From assembly GCA_013398955.1 (NCBI GenBank), contig VWPU01000905.1:496001-560000 (forward strand): a stretch of 64,000 bases of DNA, in the 5' to 3' direction. Position numbers and translations under genes: made by a program. Under the pieces are notes generated by a model that worked only from the letters and a program-made list of their open reading frames with translations, searched no databases and was not told the DNA's origin. This document shows, piece by piece, positions 10,849 through 23,339 of the stretch (position 1 is the stretch's first letter; every line of letters starts with the position of its first letter). The stretch is from Callaeas wilsoni. Its lineage: Eukaryota; Chordata; Aves; Passeriformes; Callaeidae.

Positions 10849-13287
10849 ACTGATTTTACCGAAGAGTCAAATTGGAAGTGCTGCATTTTGGGTGTAACCT
10901 AAAATACACATATGACCAAAAGATGTTTAGAAGCCAGGGCATGGAAAGATATTTCATTTATCTATAAAGTTCCATTAAAGTGAGAAAATCCTTTAGAGAA
11001 AAATAGAATTATCCAGATATGCTGCCTTATACATAAATAATTCACACACTACATTTAAATTTATTGCAAGGTAACCTCATCTTTTAGAAAGACAAATGGT
11101 CCTATGAGTTTATACAGAATATTAAAATGAAGCTTGGAGTGTTGGCAGGGATAGTTTATTTGATTCAATGCCTAAAATTGTAATAGGTTTTTAGTACAAT
11201 GCCCAGAAATGTCTAACAATCCTTTTCATACTTTCTTCTAAAACTTTGCTTTATACTGTATGCAAATTCACCTGCATCAGGATATTTAGTTGGATAAACA
11301 AGCTACAGTTGATATGTTAGAGTAAGCATTATTTAGCACTCTCAGTGAGTCACAAAGCAGATGGGTGCTTTTTATATTTTTATAGGACAGCACAAAAGAA
11401 AAAGGATTAAATGTCCTAAACAAAGTAATTCAGTGCTCATAGTTTTGATTGCCTTAAAATGTTACAATTTTCATTACATTAAAGTTATTGTACGAGTTAT
11501 AGTCATATCAAGCAGAGGAAAAATTTTTAAAGGATAAAGATGTTAAAATAGAACAGCTTTGGTTCTGAGAAAGTAAGGGTCTGATGGAAAAAAAAAATCC
11601 TTACAATGTTAGAAGAAATTTAAGTTGTCTAAAATGTCGCAGATGTTCACAGAAGACTTTTGAAGGAGTTTTAGTAAATATCCTCTAAATACAATATGGC
11701 ATACTGGCCACCAGCTTTCCACCTCAAAGTTTAATCTTTTCTTTAAAAGGATGAAATTATTCAATGTGTATAAGTTATTACAATTGTTTTGCTAAGTTCT
11801 GGAGCTCTGTCATTCTGTCAACACTTTTGAAAAGAACAAGATTATTGTTCTAAAGTACATTGCATACAGCTGTATAGCGCTTCATGTGTGATGACTTCTG
11901 TTTATGAAAGGGTTTGATTTAATTGGTAAAATAATATTTTTCGTTCACCTAGACTCGGTTTTCTTCTGTTTGATCCAGAACAGTACAAAGCAATAAAACT
12001 GACAGTTGTTTCTCTGCAATATGTTAGAAATTCTTCAGAAAGCTGACTGACTGAGAATACAAAAGATTCACAAAAGACAAAAACAAGGCTCTCAGTGGTT
12101 TGCATAAAAATTTGGACATTAATTTCTTTATTTGGATCTGTGTTAAAAAAAATCCAAACAAACCAACATTTGATTCTTCAATACTTTTTGAAGAGTTTGG
12201 TAGTTAATATTAAACATTATTGCTTGCTAACTTTATTAGTGCCTTTCAATAAAAATTTCTAGGGAAGTAAGAGACATGCCTCATGAAATTACCACTATAA
12301 AACAGTGTTAGAGTATTGCACCGTAAGGGTGAATTAAGACAATTTAAGCAGAGTAGAAGAGGTGTCATTCAAAAGGACACATTGAAACACTTTTGACAAA
12401 AATATCTAAGATGCAAGCAGAAGAACTAATAGAAAATCTACTGTGATGAAATTTTCAGATAACTATTGAGCCTATCTCTGATGAAGAACATGACATTTCT
12501 TTTGTATTAAAAGTACGGCAAAATTTGATGATAAGGTTTAACGTATTCTCTTACATGTAACTAAAATATTGAGAATATAATAACTGAACCCTGTTGCATT
12601 GTGCCAGGCAGGACCTGCAGAGAAGCTGTTAGGTCTGAGACTGAAGCATGACCTTTGGAATAGTATTCAGATCCTTACCTTTTTCCTTCTGTGCATTTGT
12701 TGAATAAATGAATACATCTGCCATCCCTTGTCGATGAGATCTACTGATAGAAAACTATTTGATTACCTGTGACACACTCTTTCATTAACTGCTGATAACT
12801 AAGTTTAAGCAGTGACATGGCCAAAGGTCAATATGGATTACTGACCTTTCCCTGAACAAGAGCGAGATGTCAATTAGAGGTTCATGGTTTTATCAAAATA
12901 AGTTTATTTTATATATTGATATAACAAAAAAAAAAAAAACCAAGAATGAGTGGGATCAAGTGTCAACGTGTATAGTTAACTAACATTAGACTGGAAGACC
13001 ATTGATCTAAAGTGGACTAGATTACCATCATTTTTCTAAAAACTAGGCCCTATTAAGATGACTGAGGTTAAGAATTCCAAATGAAAATGAAAGGTAGAAT
13101 AATTAAACGTTGTCAGAAGCATTAGTTTCACCCACCAGTTATTTAACTTTTTCAAATAATTCCTGACGATTCTCCTGACAGCAAGAATCTGAAGACTTCA
13201 ATAACATACTATTTTTACAGTAAAATAACCCAAACTTAAAATAATGCTAGCAGACCCAAGATAAATAAAAGGATTATTAGAATTATT
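10849..13287. other. AT-rich noncoding sequence
   Basis: No gene is visible. A 12-base A run lies near 12926. The sequence shows no CR1 or LTR hallmarks. Confidence 0.5.
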
Positions 13288-13668
13288 ACAGGTGCAGCAC
13301 CTTACACTTGGCCTTGTTGAACCTCCTAAAGTTTGCACGGACTCACTTTTCAAACTTGGCCAAGGTCTATCTAGATGGCATCCTTTTCCTCCAGTGTGCC
13401 AATTGCTCAGCACATCATGGTGTCATCATCAAACTTGCTGAGGGTGCACTGAATCCCACTGTTCATGCCACCAACAAACATTTTAAGCCATGCTGGTCCC
13501 AGTACTGACCCTTGAGGAACACCACTCATCACTGATCTCCAATTATTGGGCTGTTGACCGCAATCTTTTGTGTGTGACAAACCAACTGGTTCTTTATCCA
13601 CCAAGATGTCATCACATGAAATCCATGTCCCTCCAGTTTAGAGTCAAGGATGTTGAAAAGTTTAACAG
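13288..13668 (-). mobile_element. CR1 LINE internal fragment (RT motifs B and C)
   Basis: Minus-strand CR1 ORF2 piece. The open frame at 13407-13604 contains MSGVPQGSVLGP (RT motif B region), then CTLSKFDDDT, the motif C region where CR1 normally has FADDT. The alanine of FADD is replaced by aspartate here. Downstream on the minus strand, 13407 to 13288 continues into the segment encoding the region before FNKAKC. Both ends of the element are missing, so this is an internal fragment, unlike a normal CR1 copy, which keeps its 3' end. Confidence 0.92.
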
Positions 13669-14749
13669 TTGTGGAAAGGAGAAGGAATTATTTTAGTGTG
13701 AAAATATTTACATTTGTTTTGATAATTTTGAACAATCATTTTACAGAAACTGCATTATGATTTCCTCAGTGTTATGCCTGTCTGTGCAGAAAACAGAAAG
13801 TGAAAAAAAGAGTATTTAAAACACAGAGACTAAAATCAAAATAATTATAAATTCCAAATCATCACATTGACCTTGAGTATTTTTCTTAAGATGGCATGTA
13901 AGGAGAAATTCCTACTTCCTTCACCAATTTCTACCAAAGAAAACACCACTGATGTTATTAGTAGAGTAACTCTGGAAAATCAACCTTAATATTTTGCCAC
14001 ATATGGGTGATTCAGAAAGAAAATTAGGAAACAGTTATTTGAGCCAAGGACAAATTAGAAATAAGGAATTTAATGAATTTCAGTGCTACTTTATGGAAAA
14101 TGAACTTAGGAAACAAAACTCGTGTCATTTATAAACATTCTTAGTATTAGGATTCCTTCTTAACCTTTCCCTAAAGGCCTTTAAATCTTTTGTAAAATAC
14201 CATCTCCCATCCACAATCCGATTTTGAAGCAAAGCATTAAAAAGCACATGTTATGTTTTGAAAGCTAAGCAGATAGACAGCTCGTTGAGACACTGACAGT
14301 CATCATCTTCTGTACACCCAGAACAGCTGCAGATACACTGTCAGTCACGGCTGACTAATAAATGTACCGTAACAAGTCCTAGTGTGCTGCCCAGGGAAGA
14401 AACTGCACTAGCTCCCCGAAACTGGGAGCACCCTCCTTCCCTAACATCATTATAATTTAATAATAACAGTGTGACATTGACCCTTAACAAGATCAAGTCC
14501 AAAGAGGTAAGGAAAAGAAAAGAAATTCTCACTTAAAACACATGAATTCTTAAAATAAAAACCAAGTTCTGCTTCTGTGTCTCCACAAGTTAGTGCAATG
14601 TGATCTTAAGAATCTGAAAGGCTGTTATTAAAAAAAAAAAAGTTTAAAAGGGCACTTAAGGGAATTAAAACCTTAAAATGTTACACTCATCTTGGAGACT
14701 TCTTAGGGAAGATATATTAGAAGCACAGAACAAATCTATAGTACTCATA
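13669..14749. other. AT-rich noncoding sequence
   Basis: No gene or repeat family is recognised in this stretch. Confidence 0.5.
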
Positions 14750-15128
14750 AAAGTCCTCAGAAAAGAAGCAAGCCTGGTTAAAAGGCAGGGCAAGGGGAGT
14801 TACTTGAAAGCTGTCTTCAAAGGACTGGGATCATGTTGAAATGAAGAAAATAGAAGAAAAGTAATATCTGGAAAGTTAAAAAACTCTATAAACCTGGATG
14901 AAAGAAGAGCTTGAGGTAGAACAAGCAAAATTCATAAAAATTAATAAATCTTTCTTCAAACACATCAGGAGGAAGAACTCTGAGAGACTTCAAATCCCAT
15001 AGATTATCGAGCTACAAAAGGAGCCTTCAGGAAAAATAAAGTCACAGAAAAAAGCTGAAGAGACACTTTGTGGCTGTGTTCACTGTTGAAGAACATGTAC
15101 AAATTTTCCCATCAGAACACCCCACCCA
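14750..15128 (+). mobile_element. Probable L3/CR1-like LINE relic (pre-RT linker), plus strand
   Basis: The strongest block is 14945-15115. It reads FFKHIRRK near 14950, then about 50 bases later a region like 'KGALREDKVTAEKLNEFFASVFT' seen only in outline: 'ggagccttcaggaaaaataa' followed by 'tgtgttcactgttgaagaac'. This order is typical of the linker before RT in L3/CR1 elements. Frames are broken. The upstream limit is uncertain, and the downstream side ends in a C-rich then T-rich run. Confidence 0.45.
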
Positions 15129-15131
15129 CCC

Positions 15132-15153
15132 TTTTTTTTTTTTTTTTTTTTTT
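15132..15153 (+). repeat. Poly(T) run
   Basis: There are 22 consecutive T, immediately preceded by a CCCACCCACCC run. It could mark the poly(A) tail of a minus-strand insertion, but no recognisable body lies on its 3' side. Confidence 0.95.
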
Positions 15154-15639
15154 AAATTGGGAAAGGGTTTCAGAAGATGTGCTTCAATTTGAGCTCCCCT
15201 AGGAGAAGTTTCAGGAAAAAAAGACAGTAATGAGAGACTAGAAGCAGATAATTTTAATCCAAGGCCTTAGAGATTTGATGGTAAAACAGATGAACAAGAT
15301 GTGATGTACAGTCTCTCCCTCAAAACCCGTGAGGTACATGAGAAGATGAAGGGAAGTTCAGGGATTTCTTTAACCACAAATGCTTGCAAGCTCACAGGTT
15401 ATTCAAAGAGGGTACTATTCTTGTTTCCCTGTAATTACAGTCTTTTCTATGCATCTGCTTTTGATGGTAACACCAGAGGAGAAGGACATTTGATCTCATT
15501 TCAGTACCTCTTCTCTTCCATGCTTCAGTTATGATGGGAATGACAGTTTAAGTATTACCAAAATGTGAATAAAGCACCTAAATGCTATGCTGAGGTACCC
15601 CTTACATTCTCCAAAGCAGCAAATAAAATGCAGTACCCT

Positions 15640-15960
15640 GCTGGCTTTTTTCACTGTAGCAGAACCCTGTTCACTAACATTGAACTTGTCCACTGGGAAC
15701 CCCAGGACCTTTCCACTGGGCTACTCCCCAGATGGGTGGATCCCAGTTCTCCAGCCAATGCATAGACCACTTGTCTAGACTGTCACACATCAGTTTCTCT
15801 GTATCAGGCTGTGTGACTCCTGAAAACCTTGGAGAAATCCAAGTAGGCAGTATCCACTGCTCACTCCTTAGAGAATCTCCAGCTTCTATAGGTCAAATAA
15901 AACTAGGAAGTTACCCTTAAACTCTGAGGAGCTACCTCAAATAGCTGTCATTCAACTCTG
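15640..15960 (-). mobile_element. Diverged CR1 LINE fragment with an internal gap
   Basis: Two CR1 blocks are visible on the minus strand. One (15645-15745) corresponds to the ORF2 segment around 'VDSKLNMSQQC' and its upstream neighbour. The other (15825-15910) corresponds to the RT motif A area ('gaaatccaagtaggcagta', CR1 antisense of YLDFSKAFD). The part that should lie between them, with motifs B and C, is shortened to about 80 bases of weakly similar sequence. The three overlapping plus-strand open frames at 15565-15920 are antisense to this relic and are not genes. Confidence 0.65.
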
Positions 15961-17193
15961 AAACACTAATACGTAAGATACCAGATTAAAAGGGACCTCG
16001 CATCTTCCTAAATCCAAGATGCGATTTTCCAAGTTTCCTTTTAACTGTTACCTTGTAATGAAGAAATCAGAAGCCTGTGAGCACTTAAATTACTGAGATC
16101 TCAGATCCTAGTTGCAAGCTCCAAAATGTAAAAATATTTAAATGAAAAATGTGGATCTTTAAGTTTAGCAACATCTACATCTTAGGTCATTCCCTAGGCC
16201 CTTATGTTCCAGAAGCACTTGATATGGTGTGAACATTTACAATGTAAACATACCACCAATCCTTCTACTACATAAATATATGATGTTAACAGGCAAAAAT
16301 TGCATAAGCAGCATAGGGCAACTATCAGAGCAACACCTACAGAACTGCATTTGTAATGTGATATCTCCTTACATACATCATATAAATAGACGGTATCTTA
16401 GTTAAAGTAACTCTTAAAAGGCAGATTATGTGGTTTTGAACTTAATAAGCAGAAGAAACCTGAAATAAGGACTCTCAGATGTATCCAATGAGATGCAAAA
16501 GACTGCAGAAAAGAACAGCTTTGGCAACTCAGCATTAATTTGAAGAGCTTATAAAGCTCTCTCCACCATTTTGTTTTGCTGAATATGGGAAGCTCTCTGC
16601 CAGATAACTGCAATGGTTACATGTTTTCTACTTTGCAGAGTTCTCTCCTAGACAAGAGCAGCTTTCAAGCAACATAACAATTACACGTACACATGCATAT
16701 ATGTATATTATATGAATATATGTTTCCAATTGGCAGTCTGGAAAGAAGCATAATAAAATCCCACGAGAGCTTGGAACCTGAAAAGAGAAGGATGAATATT
16801 ATAAAACCCTAAACAGTATAATACAATGTAAAAACCAGCATATCTGAAAAATGAGTGTGGACTTTATTTTTTAAGGCACTAACAACAAAAAGTAACTACA
16901 GTTTTGGAAGCATATGCATGATAAAATCAACTCTATGCTAAATTTTATAGATCTATATACATACAGAAAATTAGTCACAGCTCTAGATGTTGCAATTACT
17001 GACAGGATGCAATCTCCCTGCTTCTGAGTGTAGTTTGTCTTCAAAGAGTTTATGCCCAAGACTCGATACAGTTGTAGTCGTGGCTCTTTTTTCAGCTCTG
17101 CATGTGGTTAGGATGCATTCACAAATGCCTGTGGTTTGCCATGTAGAAATAGCCAGGTGAATTCCTTTAACAAACCTTCTGTAATGTACTGAG
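15961..17193. other. AT-rich noncoding sequence
   Basis: No gene is recognised. An AT-rich purine/pyrimidine alternating patch occurs near 16690-16725. Confidence 0.5.
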
Positions 17194-17223
17194 ACACACA
17201 TATATATGTGTGTGTGTGTGTTT
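17194..17223 (+). repeat. CA/TA/TG dinucleotide microsatellite
   Basis: Short CACA, then TATATA, then (TG)n alternation. It is a purine-pyrimidine alternating tract of about 30 bases. Confidence 0.9.
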
Positions 17224-17459
17224 GTAGTAGGGAGTACACTGGGACTGGGTTGGCACAGCCAGATAATTAAAAATTACAGTCAATGGATATTTTATTTTTA
17301 TGAAGATATTTATTTATTTTTATGTCAGTGTCTATCTATTCTCTTCCTTTTTTTTCCCTCACTCAAAGAGATTTTAGTTCACATTCCTTGAGAAAAATTC
17401 TGAAAATCAGTTCTAGCCATCTGTTTATTTTAATATACTCTCAAGGATATTGCTTCTAG

Positions 17460-17645
17460 GATGAGAGCTGGAGCTATGCCTCTAGAAGGTGACAAAGAGA
17501 GGTTGTGAAATCTCCATCCTTTGAGACATTCAAAAGCCATGTGGACATGATCCTGGGTAGCAGGCTCCAGGTAGCCCTGTTTGAGCAGAGAGGCTGGACC
17601 AGGAGAGGTCCTCTCTAGCCTCATCCATCCTATAATGCTGTGATT
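17460..17645 (+). mobile_element. CR1 LINE 3' end, strongly 5'-truncated
   Basis: Only the last ~185 bases of a CR1 copy remain: 'gaggttgtgaaatctccatc', the 'FK..LD' coding end, the 3' UTR block 'ccctgtttgagcagaga', and the terminal repeat 'tataatgctgtgatt'. It is an ordinary short CR1 tail. The 64-codon minus-strand open frame at 17430-17624 is its antisense. Confidence 0.9.
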
Positions 17646-20600
17646 ACTTACCTGGCCAAAAGTCTTCTATTCTGATTCTGACTTGCTCAATGCCTTTTAA
17701 GAAAACCTAGGGGCAATTAAAGATCAGCAGTATTTACTTTTCATATTGTATCACTTTGTATGTGGTAACAGCACAGATAGCGGCAGGAAATAAACACGTG
17801 TAAGTATTTAATAAATTAGAGATATTTCAATACACTTGTCTCAGCCAGTCTTGATTTCACCTGTGATGCTCTTTTGAAAGTGTTTTTTCTGCCCCTAACT
17901 TGTCACTATTTAGAAAAATGTTTCCTTGCAACGCTCTTTCACATGCTTATAAGGCTCTGCTGTAGTGTTAGAACTCTTCTTTCTTCTTCCCTACACTGCT
18001 ACTGATAGAAATTAAACTTGGTATGAAACGTGCACAAAACCCAGAGTAGATGCCCTTTATAATAGAAATTGTGATTGAGAATCTTTTTATTCTGGCTCAT
18101 TTATATGTCAAACTGTGCTGCAGAGAGATTCCAGTCAGAACTACACTGGTAATCATATTAAAGTTGTAATGTGTGATCCTTCATGCTTAGTCTTCATTTT
18201 CATCGTTAGAAAGAATCACATAATCATAATTAAGTTTTTATTCTGTTAGAATTTAGGCCAGTGTCAGATCTACACAGAGAGAAAGGAAGGACAAGATCTC
18301 ATTACAAGTCCCACTGTGGTTGCAAAATGCCCCCAACTCTGGATCATGAGTGAATCGTTATTAATCCATTTGACCTCTATTCTGGATAAATTAAAAGACT
18401 TGCAGGCTCTAGGAGCAGAGCATAGTGTAGCACTGCTCACTAACATTCCTTTGCAGGAATCCCTCTCCAGGAATAATAAATAGCTTTAAGACAGAAAGTA
18501 GCTTTTTTTACTAAGTGGAGACTTTGTGTGTTAATGTGGCATAATAGGTTCAAATCTCCATTGTGGAAATGTAAATCAAGAAATTTAAAAGGAATGGCCT
18601 GATCAGATAACAGCATGAAGACTTGAGGTAGAAAAAATAAGTCTCTGCTGCAATACACAGCTTTTTATTGTTTAAGCCTCTTCTGAGCATTCTCCACTTC
18701 TCTGATTCCCTGATGAATGCAACAGTGAGAGTGTCAGATGAAAGTAATTGTTGACAGAGACAGCTTGTATCTAAAAATATTTTACTTCTTGAGTATGATA
18801 AGTGACGAAATGAACAAAAGGATGACTTGAAAATTGTTTATCGATAGTTCTTTGACAGAGACAGCTTGTATTTATAAATATTTAGCATCCTCGTTGAAAA
18901 ATAAACATGAATAGAAAACAAGAGTTGCACAAGCAGTATCTGGAAATAAACTAATTACCTTTATAATCAATTATATGACTGAACTACACTGCTTTTTCAA
19001 TAGACATTAGTTAAATGGGTTTTGAGAAGTGATTTGCTGAATTTGTTAGTGGAAAGCATTTAGTTTATAATTTTCATCTGGACAAATTAACAGACCTTTT
19101 TTTCCACTATGACTCCTTCAAATGTTGAAATGCTTCAGTTTCTTTCTAAATGCAAATATATGAATACTTAAGTGAAAGAAATACTAAAAAAGCTAGCTGG
19201 AAGTTTACAGGATTAATGTAAAATAAACTTTTCTAAAAATGCTGCCAGCTGTTTTCTCCGAGTGCAGAAATCCGCACCAACATTGTGCAAAAATTTTGTC
19301 CATTTGAAGCATGGTGTACACCTACTTAGGCTTCCATGCCAATGAGGAAAACTGGTCATGCTTCCAGTTGTAGTGGTTCCAGTAAGAAGACATTTGGCTG
19401 ACAGGAAATAAACAAATTCTAAACCAGAGTCATCTGGAGGGGAGGTTCCATGCAGGTTAAGGGAAGCACTGTATGCTTTGCAACTGCTGGGAGTCCACCC
19501 CTAAGAGACAACAGATATACACAATGTGCTATCAAACAGCTCACCGTTTTGTACAGATTCCTTAACACAATGTATCTGCTCTTCTCAGAAAAGGATTTGT
19601 TTTTTTATTCTTTTAATTTTTAATGATAAGAGGTTTCTGGTTATGTACTCACAGAGAATTTTGATGTACACCAGATATTTGGGAATCTCAGTTGACATTC
19701 TGTGACTGAGCTTACTGAGCGGTCTTTTCTAGATTTTGGATAAATAATCCAATGATCAGAGTAGCAGCAACATTCTACAAATGCACCTAAAATATTTGTT
19801 GTGTTCTGCATGATATATAGAAGGAGAGCTGATACAAGCTGCTATGTGAGCTCACATGGCATGACCCATGAGATAAGACCCAGAGGAATTAAAAATATTG
19901 AGAAAGGCTCTTTGCTGTTGGACCCAAGTATACTGCTCTCAAACCCAACTTACTCCTCAACTTAATTATTTGGTTGGCTTTTACAGAGTTTGAGATAGTT
20001 CACTGATGTTAACAGCATGTTATTTGGATATCAAGTAATTTGTGGCATAGATTTTCATAAACCATAAATGAGAATTATGGGTGTTGCCTTAGCTTGTTTG
20101 CCATCTTCCTGAATTTCAGAATAATCTAAGAAGAGCTCTCTGTGCAATGATACATATGCACAACTACAAGTTAGAATTTACGATACCTGATTAGATACTT
20201 GAATTATCTCACAACATGGATGAAGAGAGTTATGTGTTCACTATTAGTATTTTAGTTTCCTGACTGAATAGATTGTAGAAGTTGGTATTCATATGCTGTT
20301 TCTGCACCTAGAGTATGCTTGGTGAAGCTAAAGGGTACAAAACCTCTTCCTAGAATAAAAAACCTTCAGTTTTTTCTCTGAACACAGATGGCTGCTCTTT
20401 TTCAGTGTATTTCAAAGAATCTCTTTTATATGAAATCACTCAGTTCCATCTGGAAGGAAAGAAGAATCTATTGCCCTTGCACAACCCAGAGCCAGATACG
20501 ACGAGTAGTCTTGGAAATGAATGTTGGGCTGTAGGTGGGTAATAGGGGAAGTGAATTCATACAGGAATCCTACAGAAGTTCTTGGGTGAATGAAATGCCT

Positions 20601-21009
20601 CTTCCTTTTCTCCTCTGAATTTCAGTGAAAGTTTCTTTTTAAAATGGAACAAAAAAAGAAAGAAACATAAGGCTTGCTCAGACTGTTTGTCAAAATAGCA
20701 GAAACTGGATTCAGCTCTCACCTTTTCTTCCATTGCAGGAATCAGCTGGGAAAAGACTAATATGAAGAGAAAAAATGGTCCCAAAACTCCTGTTCTGTTC
20801 TCTCAGACTTGGAGAGATCCCTATTCTTTTAAAGCATCAACTATTTACTATTAACTATTAACTATTTAAATACTAATTGACCTAAAGAGAGCCAATCCTC
20901 GAGTACAGCCCATAACTGGAAGTCAATACTGCTAGGATTCAAAGCCTGTGTCAAGAAATACTTACCATATAAAAGTAATGTATGCGATACAAGACCTGAA
21001 GCCTATTTC
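17646..21009. other. AT-rich noncoding sequence
   Basis: No gene is seen across about 3.3 kb. It contains one dispersed 20-base duplication (18751/18852) and a small TATTAAC-type tandem near 20840-20868. Confidence 0.5.
18751..18882 (+). repeat. 20-base direct repeat spaced 101 bases apart
   Basis: ttgacagagacagcttgtat occurs exactly at 18751-18770 and again at 18852-18871. Similarity continues for roughly another ten bases as an AT-rich 'taaatattt' segment. No mobile element is recognised around it. Confidence 0.9.
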
Positions 21010-21885
21010 ATTTAGGGGAGGACTTCTCTGAGAAGCTGACAGAAGCTCCTCTCATTGTTGAACAGAGCCAGTGTCAGACTGCTCCAAGACAGATCTGCCA
21101 CTGGCCAAGTCCAAGCACATCAGTGACAGTGGTAGCATCTCTGGGATAACATAGATTTAAGAAGGGGAAAAAAACCCCTGTGCAACAGCGATTGCAGCTG
21201 GAGACAGGAGTGAAGAAAATATGAGAAAAACAGCCCTGCCGACACCAAGGTCAGTGAAGAGAGGGGGAGAAGGTACTGCAGGTGCCAGAGCAGAGATTCC
21301 CCTGCAGCCCATGGTGCAGACCATGCTGAGGCAGCTGTGCACCATGGAGATCCACAGAGGAGCAGAGATCCACCTACAGCCCGTGAAGGACCCCATGCTG
21401 GAGCAAGTGAATGCCCAGAAGAAGGCTGTGACTTTGTGGTACACCCACTCTGGCACAGGATCTTGGCAGGACCTGTGGCACCATGGAGAGAGAAGCCCAT
21501 GCTGGAGCAGGTTTTCTGGCAGGACTTGGGACCCCACGAGGGACACACACTAGAGCAGTTGATGAAGAACTGCAGCCCATGGAAAGGACTTGCATTGGAG
21601 AAGTTGGTGGAGGGCTGTCTCCTGTGGGAGAGACCCTCTCTCTGGAGCAGGGGAAGAGTGTGAGGAGTCCTGCCTCTGAGGAGGAAGGAGCAGCAGAGGC
21701 AATGCGGTGCACTGGCAGGAGCCCCCATTCCCGATCCCCCTGAGCACTGTGGCAGGAGGAGGTAGAGAAAATTGAGAGTGAAGTTCAGCCTGGGAAGAAG
21801 GGATCTGAGAGAGGAAGGACAGTATTTTAAGATTTGGCTTTATTTCTCATTATCCTACTCCAATTTGATTGGTAATAAATTAGGT
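21010..21885 (+). mobile_element. GC-rich avian LTR-type repeat, 3'-truncated after the poly(A) signal
   Basis: A GC-rich block stands out from AT-rich flanks. I recognise the wording as an interspersed repeat seen in many birds and interpret it as an endogenous-retrovirus LTR. It has a possible TATA-like element near 21150 ('tagatttaag'), a GC-rich body, a poly(A) signal AATAAA at 21874-21879, and then similarity stops, so the U5 end is absent. The body is built of imperfect ~50-base subrepeats keyed by CTGGAGCAG-like motifs at 21396, 21500, 21550, 21594 and 21642. Long open frames on both strands (202 codons minus at 21120-21728; 110 and 108 codons plus) overlap in several frames at once, which argues for composition and not coding. 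No gag, pol or env sequence is next to it. The exact family name and the 5' boundary are uncertain. Confidence 0.65.
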
Positions 21886-23018
21886 ATTTACACATCTGTT
21901 ATTGAAAGAAAGGCAGTGGCAGGATGGGAAAAAAGAGAACCCAAACATTCTCCATGACATGGCAATATTCTAAGTCTTCTAATACCTAAACAAATTAACA
22001 CTAGAAGATCACTTTTTATCACAATCACAATTATTTATAAAATATGTTTTACAGAAAGAAAGGGAGTGGGATTAATGACTTTTTTTCCTAGAATATCTGC
22101 AGACCTCCTTAGACCATTATTTTTGATCCTTCTTGCACTTTATATTTGTCCTATGGTGCACCTTTACTTAGTATTATCTACTTTATCAGTCATTTTGCTA
22201 TGTTGAAACTCTGAATACGAAAGTTTTACATCCTTTTGAAAGAGAATAATTGTGACTTCAAACAACAAAGGGGTTACTGCAGAGCCAACCCCAGTAAAAC
22301 CTTTATTCGGCTGGTGAAGAACATTCCCATTTATTGAATCCCTGGAAACAACATTGTTCTCTTATTTAAACATAGCCAAAATACTTTTTTTTTTTTTTTT
22401 CCAAATTTAATAAAATTAAAATTAAGGTCAAGATCCAATCTATTCAATATAAACTACAATGAGAAAGTGCCACAGCCTTTTTCTTCATAAGAAGGGGGCA
22501 CAGGAGTTTCATCTTTGCCTTTATTCTGCCACAATTCTCTTCTGTAATTCCAGGGGCTACCTGCCCTTCACAGAGCTCATTACACAGCCCCTGGCTCCCT
22601 GCCAGCCATTAGTAGGCTATGAAAGTTGCAAAAGGCTGCTTTGGAAGTGGTGGCCATGGATACTTTGACCATCTCTACCATCTTTCATCTAAATATCTTA
22701 AAATGCTTGAACATTTAAAAAAAATAAAACAGAAAAAAACCCCAAATGTCCAAATTGCCCAAAATTGTCTGTCAGAGAAAACACTCTGCCACTTTCCAAA
22801 AAGGTGGTAAAACTGTCTAATAGTCACTGTCCTACAGATAGTCATATATATATGTTGTACCAGTGAAAGAGTTCATTTCAATTGGACTAAGTCTAAAAAT
22901 ACACACTGACAAGTTTGAAAAAACAGCCCCTGCTGTTCTGCCACTTGTCCAACCTCTGGATGACATGGAAATGTGTAAACAGGAGCTCTTTGTTAACAAA
23001 AAGCATAAATGTTCCTCC
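21886..23018. other. AT-rich noncoding sequence
   Basis: No gene is recognised. There is a ~20-base T run at about 22387-22401 and short A/T-rich segments. Confidence 0.5.
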
Positions 23019-23108
23019 AAAAAAAAAAAAAAAAAAAAAAAAATCTGAACGACAACCAAAATCAAAAAAATACAGCCAAACAAAACACCCACAAACAACC
23101 ACAAACTA
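23019..23108 (+). repeat. Poly(A) run followed by an A/C-rich tract
   Basis: Twenty-five A (23019-23043) are followed by ~65 bases made mostly of CAAA, CCAAA and ACC units. The poly(A) might be a retroposed tail, but no recognisable transcript or AATAAA signal precedes it. It resembles the other A/C tracts in this window. Confidence 0.85.
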
Positions 23109-23339
23109 GACTAGAAAAATCCCCTAAAAATAAGATCTCTATTAAAACAGCATAGGTTTGTAAACTATTACAGTTGTCTCAGTACTATAGTTACAGCAAT
23201 TAATATCTAAAATGTACTGCAAATGGTAATATATTGCAGAAAGAATTAATTTGTTTACAGGATTTAATTAAACAAAATACAATTAAAGCTGAATTTGCTG
23301 ATCCAGAGAGCCTGAAATGTTTAATTTAATATATTTTGA

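Noticed and set aside
10551..10886. Two ~100-codon frames on opposite strands
   Set aside because: They are produced by the G/T-only tract, with extremely biased composition and no conserved pattern.
21120..21728. 202-codon minus-strand open frame as a gene
   Set aside because: It lies entirely in a GC-rich LTR-type repeat with overlapping open frames on both strands and has no recognisable domain.
22860..23043. Processed pseudogene with a poly(A) tail
   Set aside because: Twenty-five A follow a 61-codon frame, but the upstream sequence resembles no gene I know, lacks AATAAA at the proper distance and has no visible target duplication.
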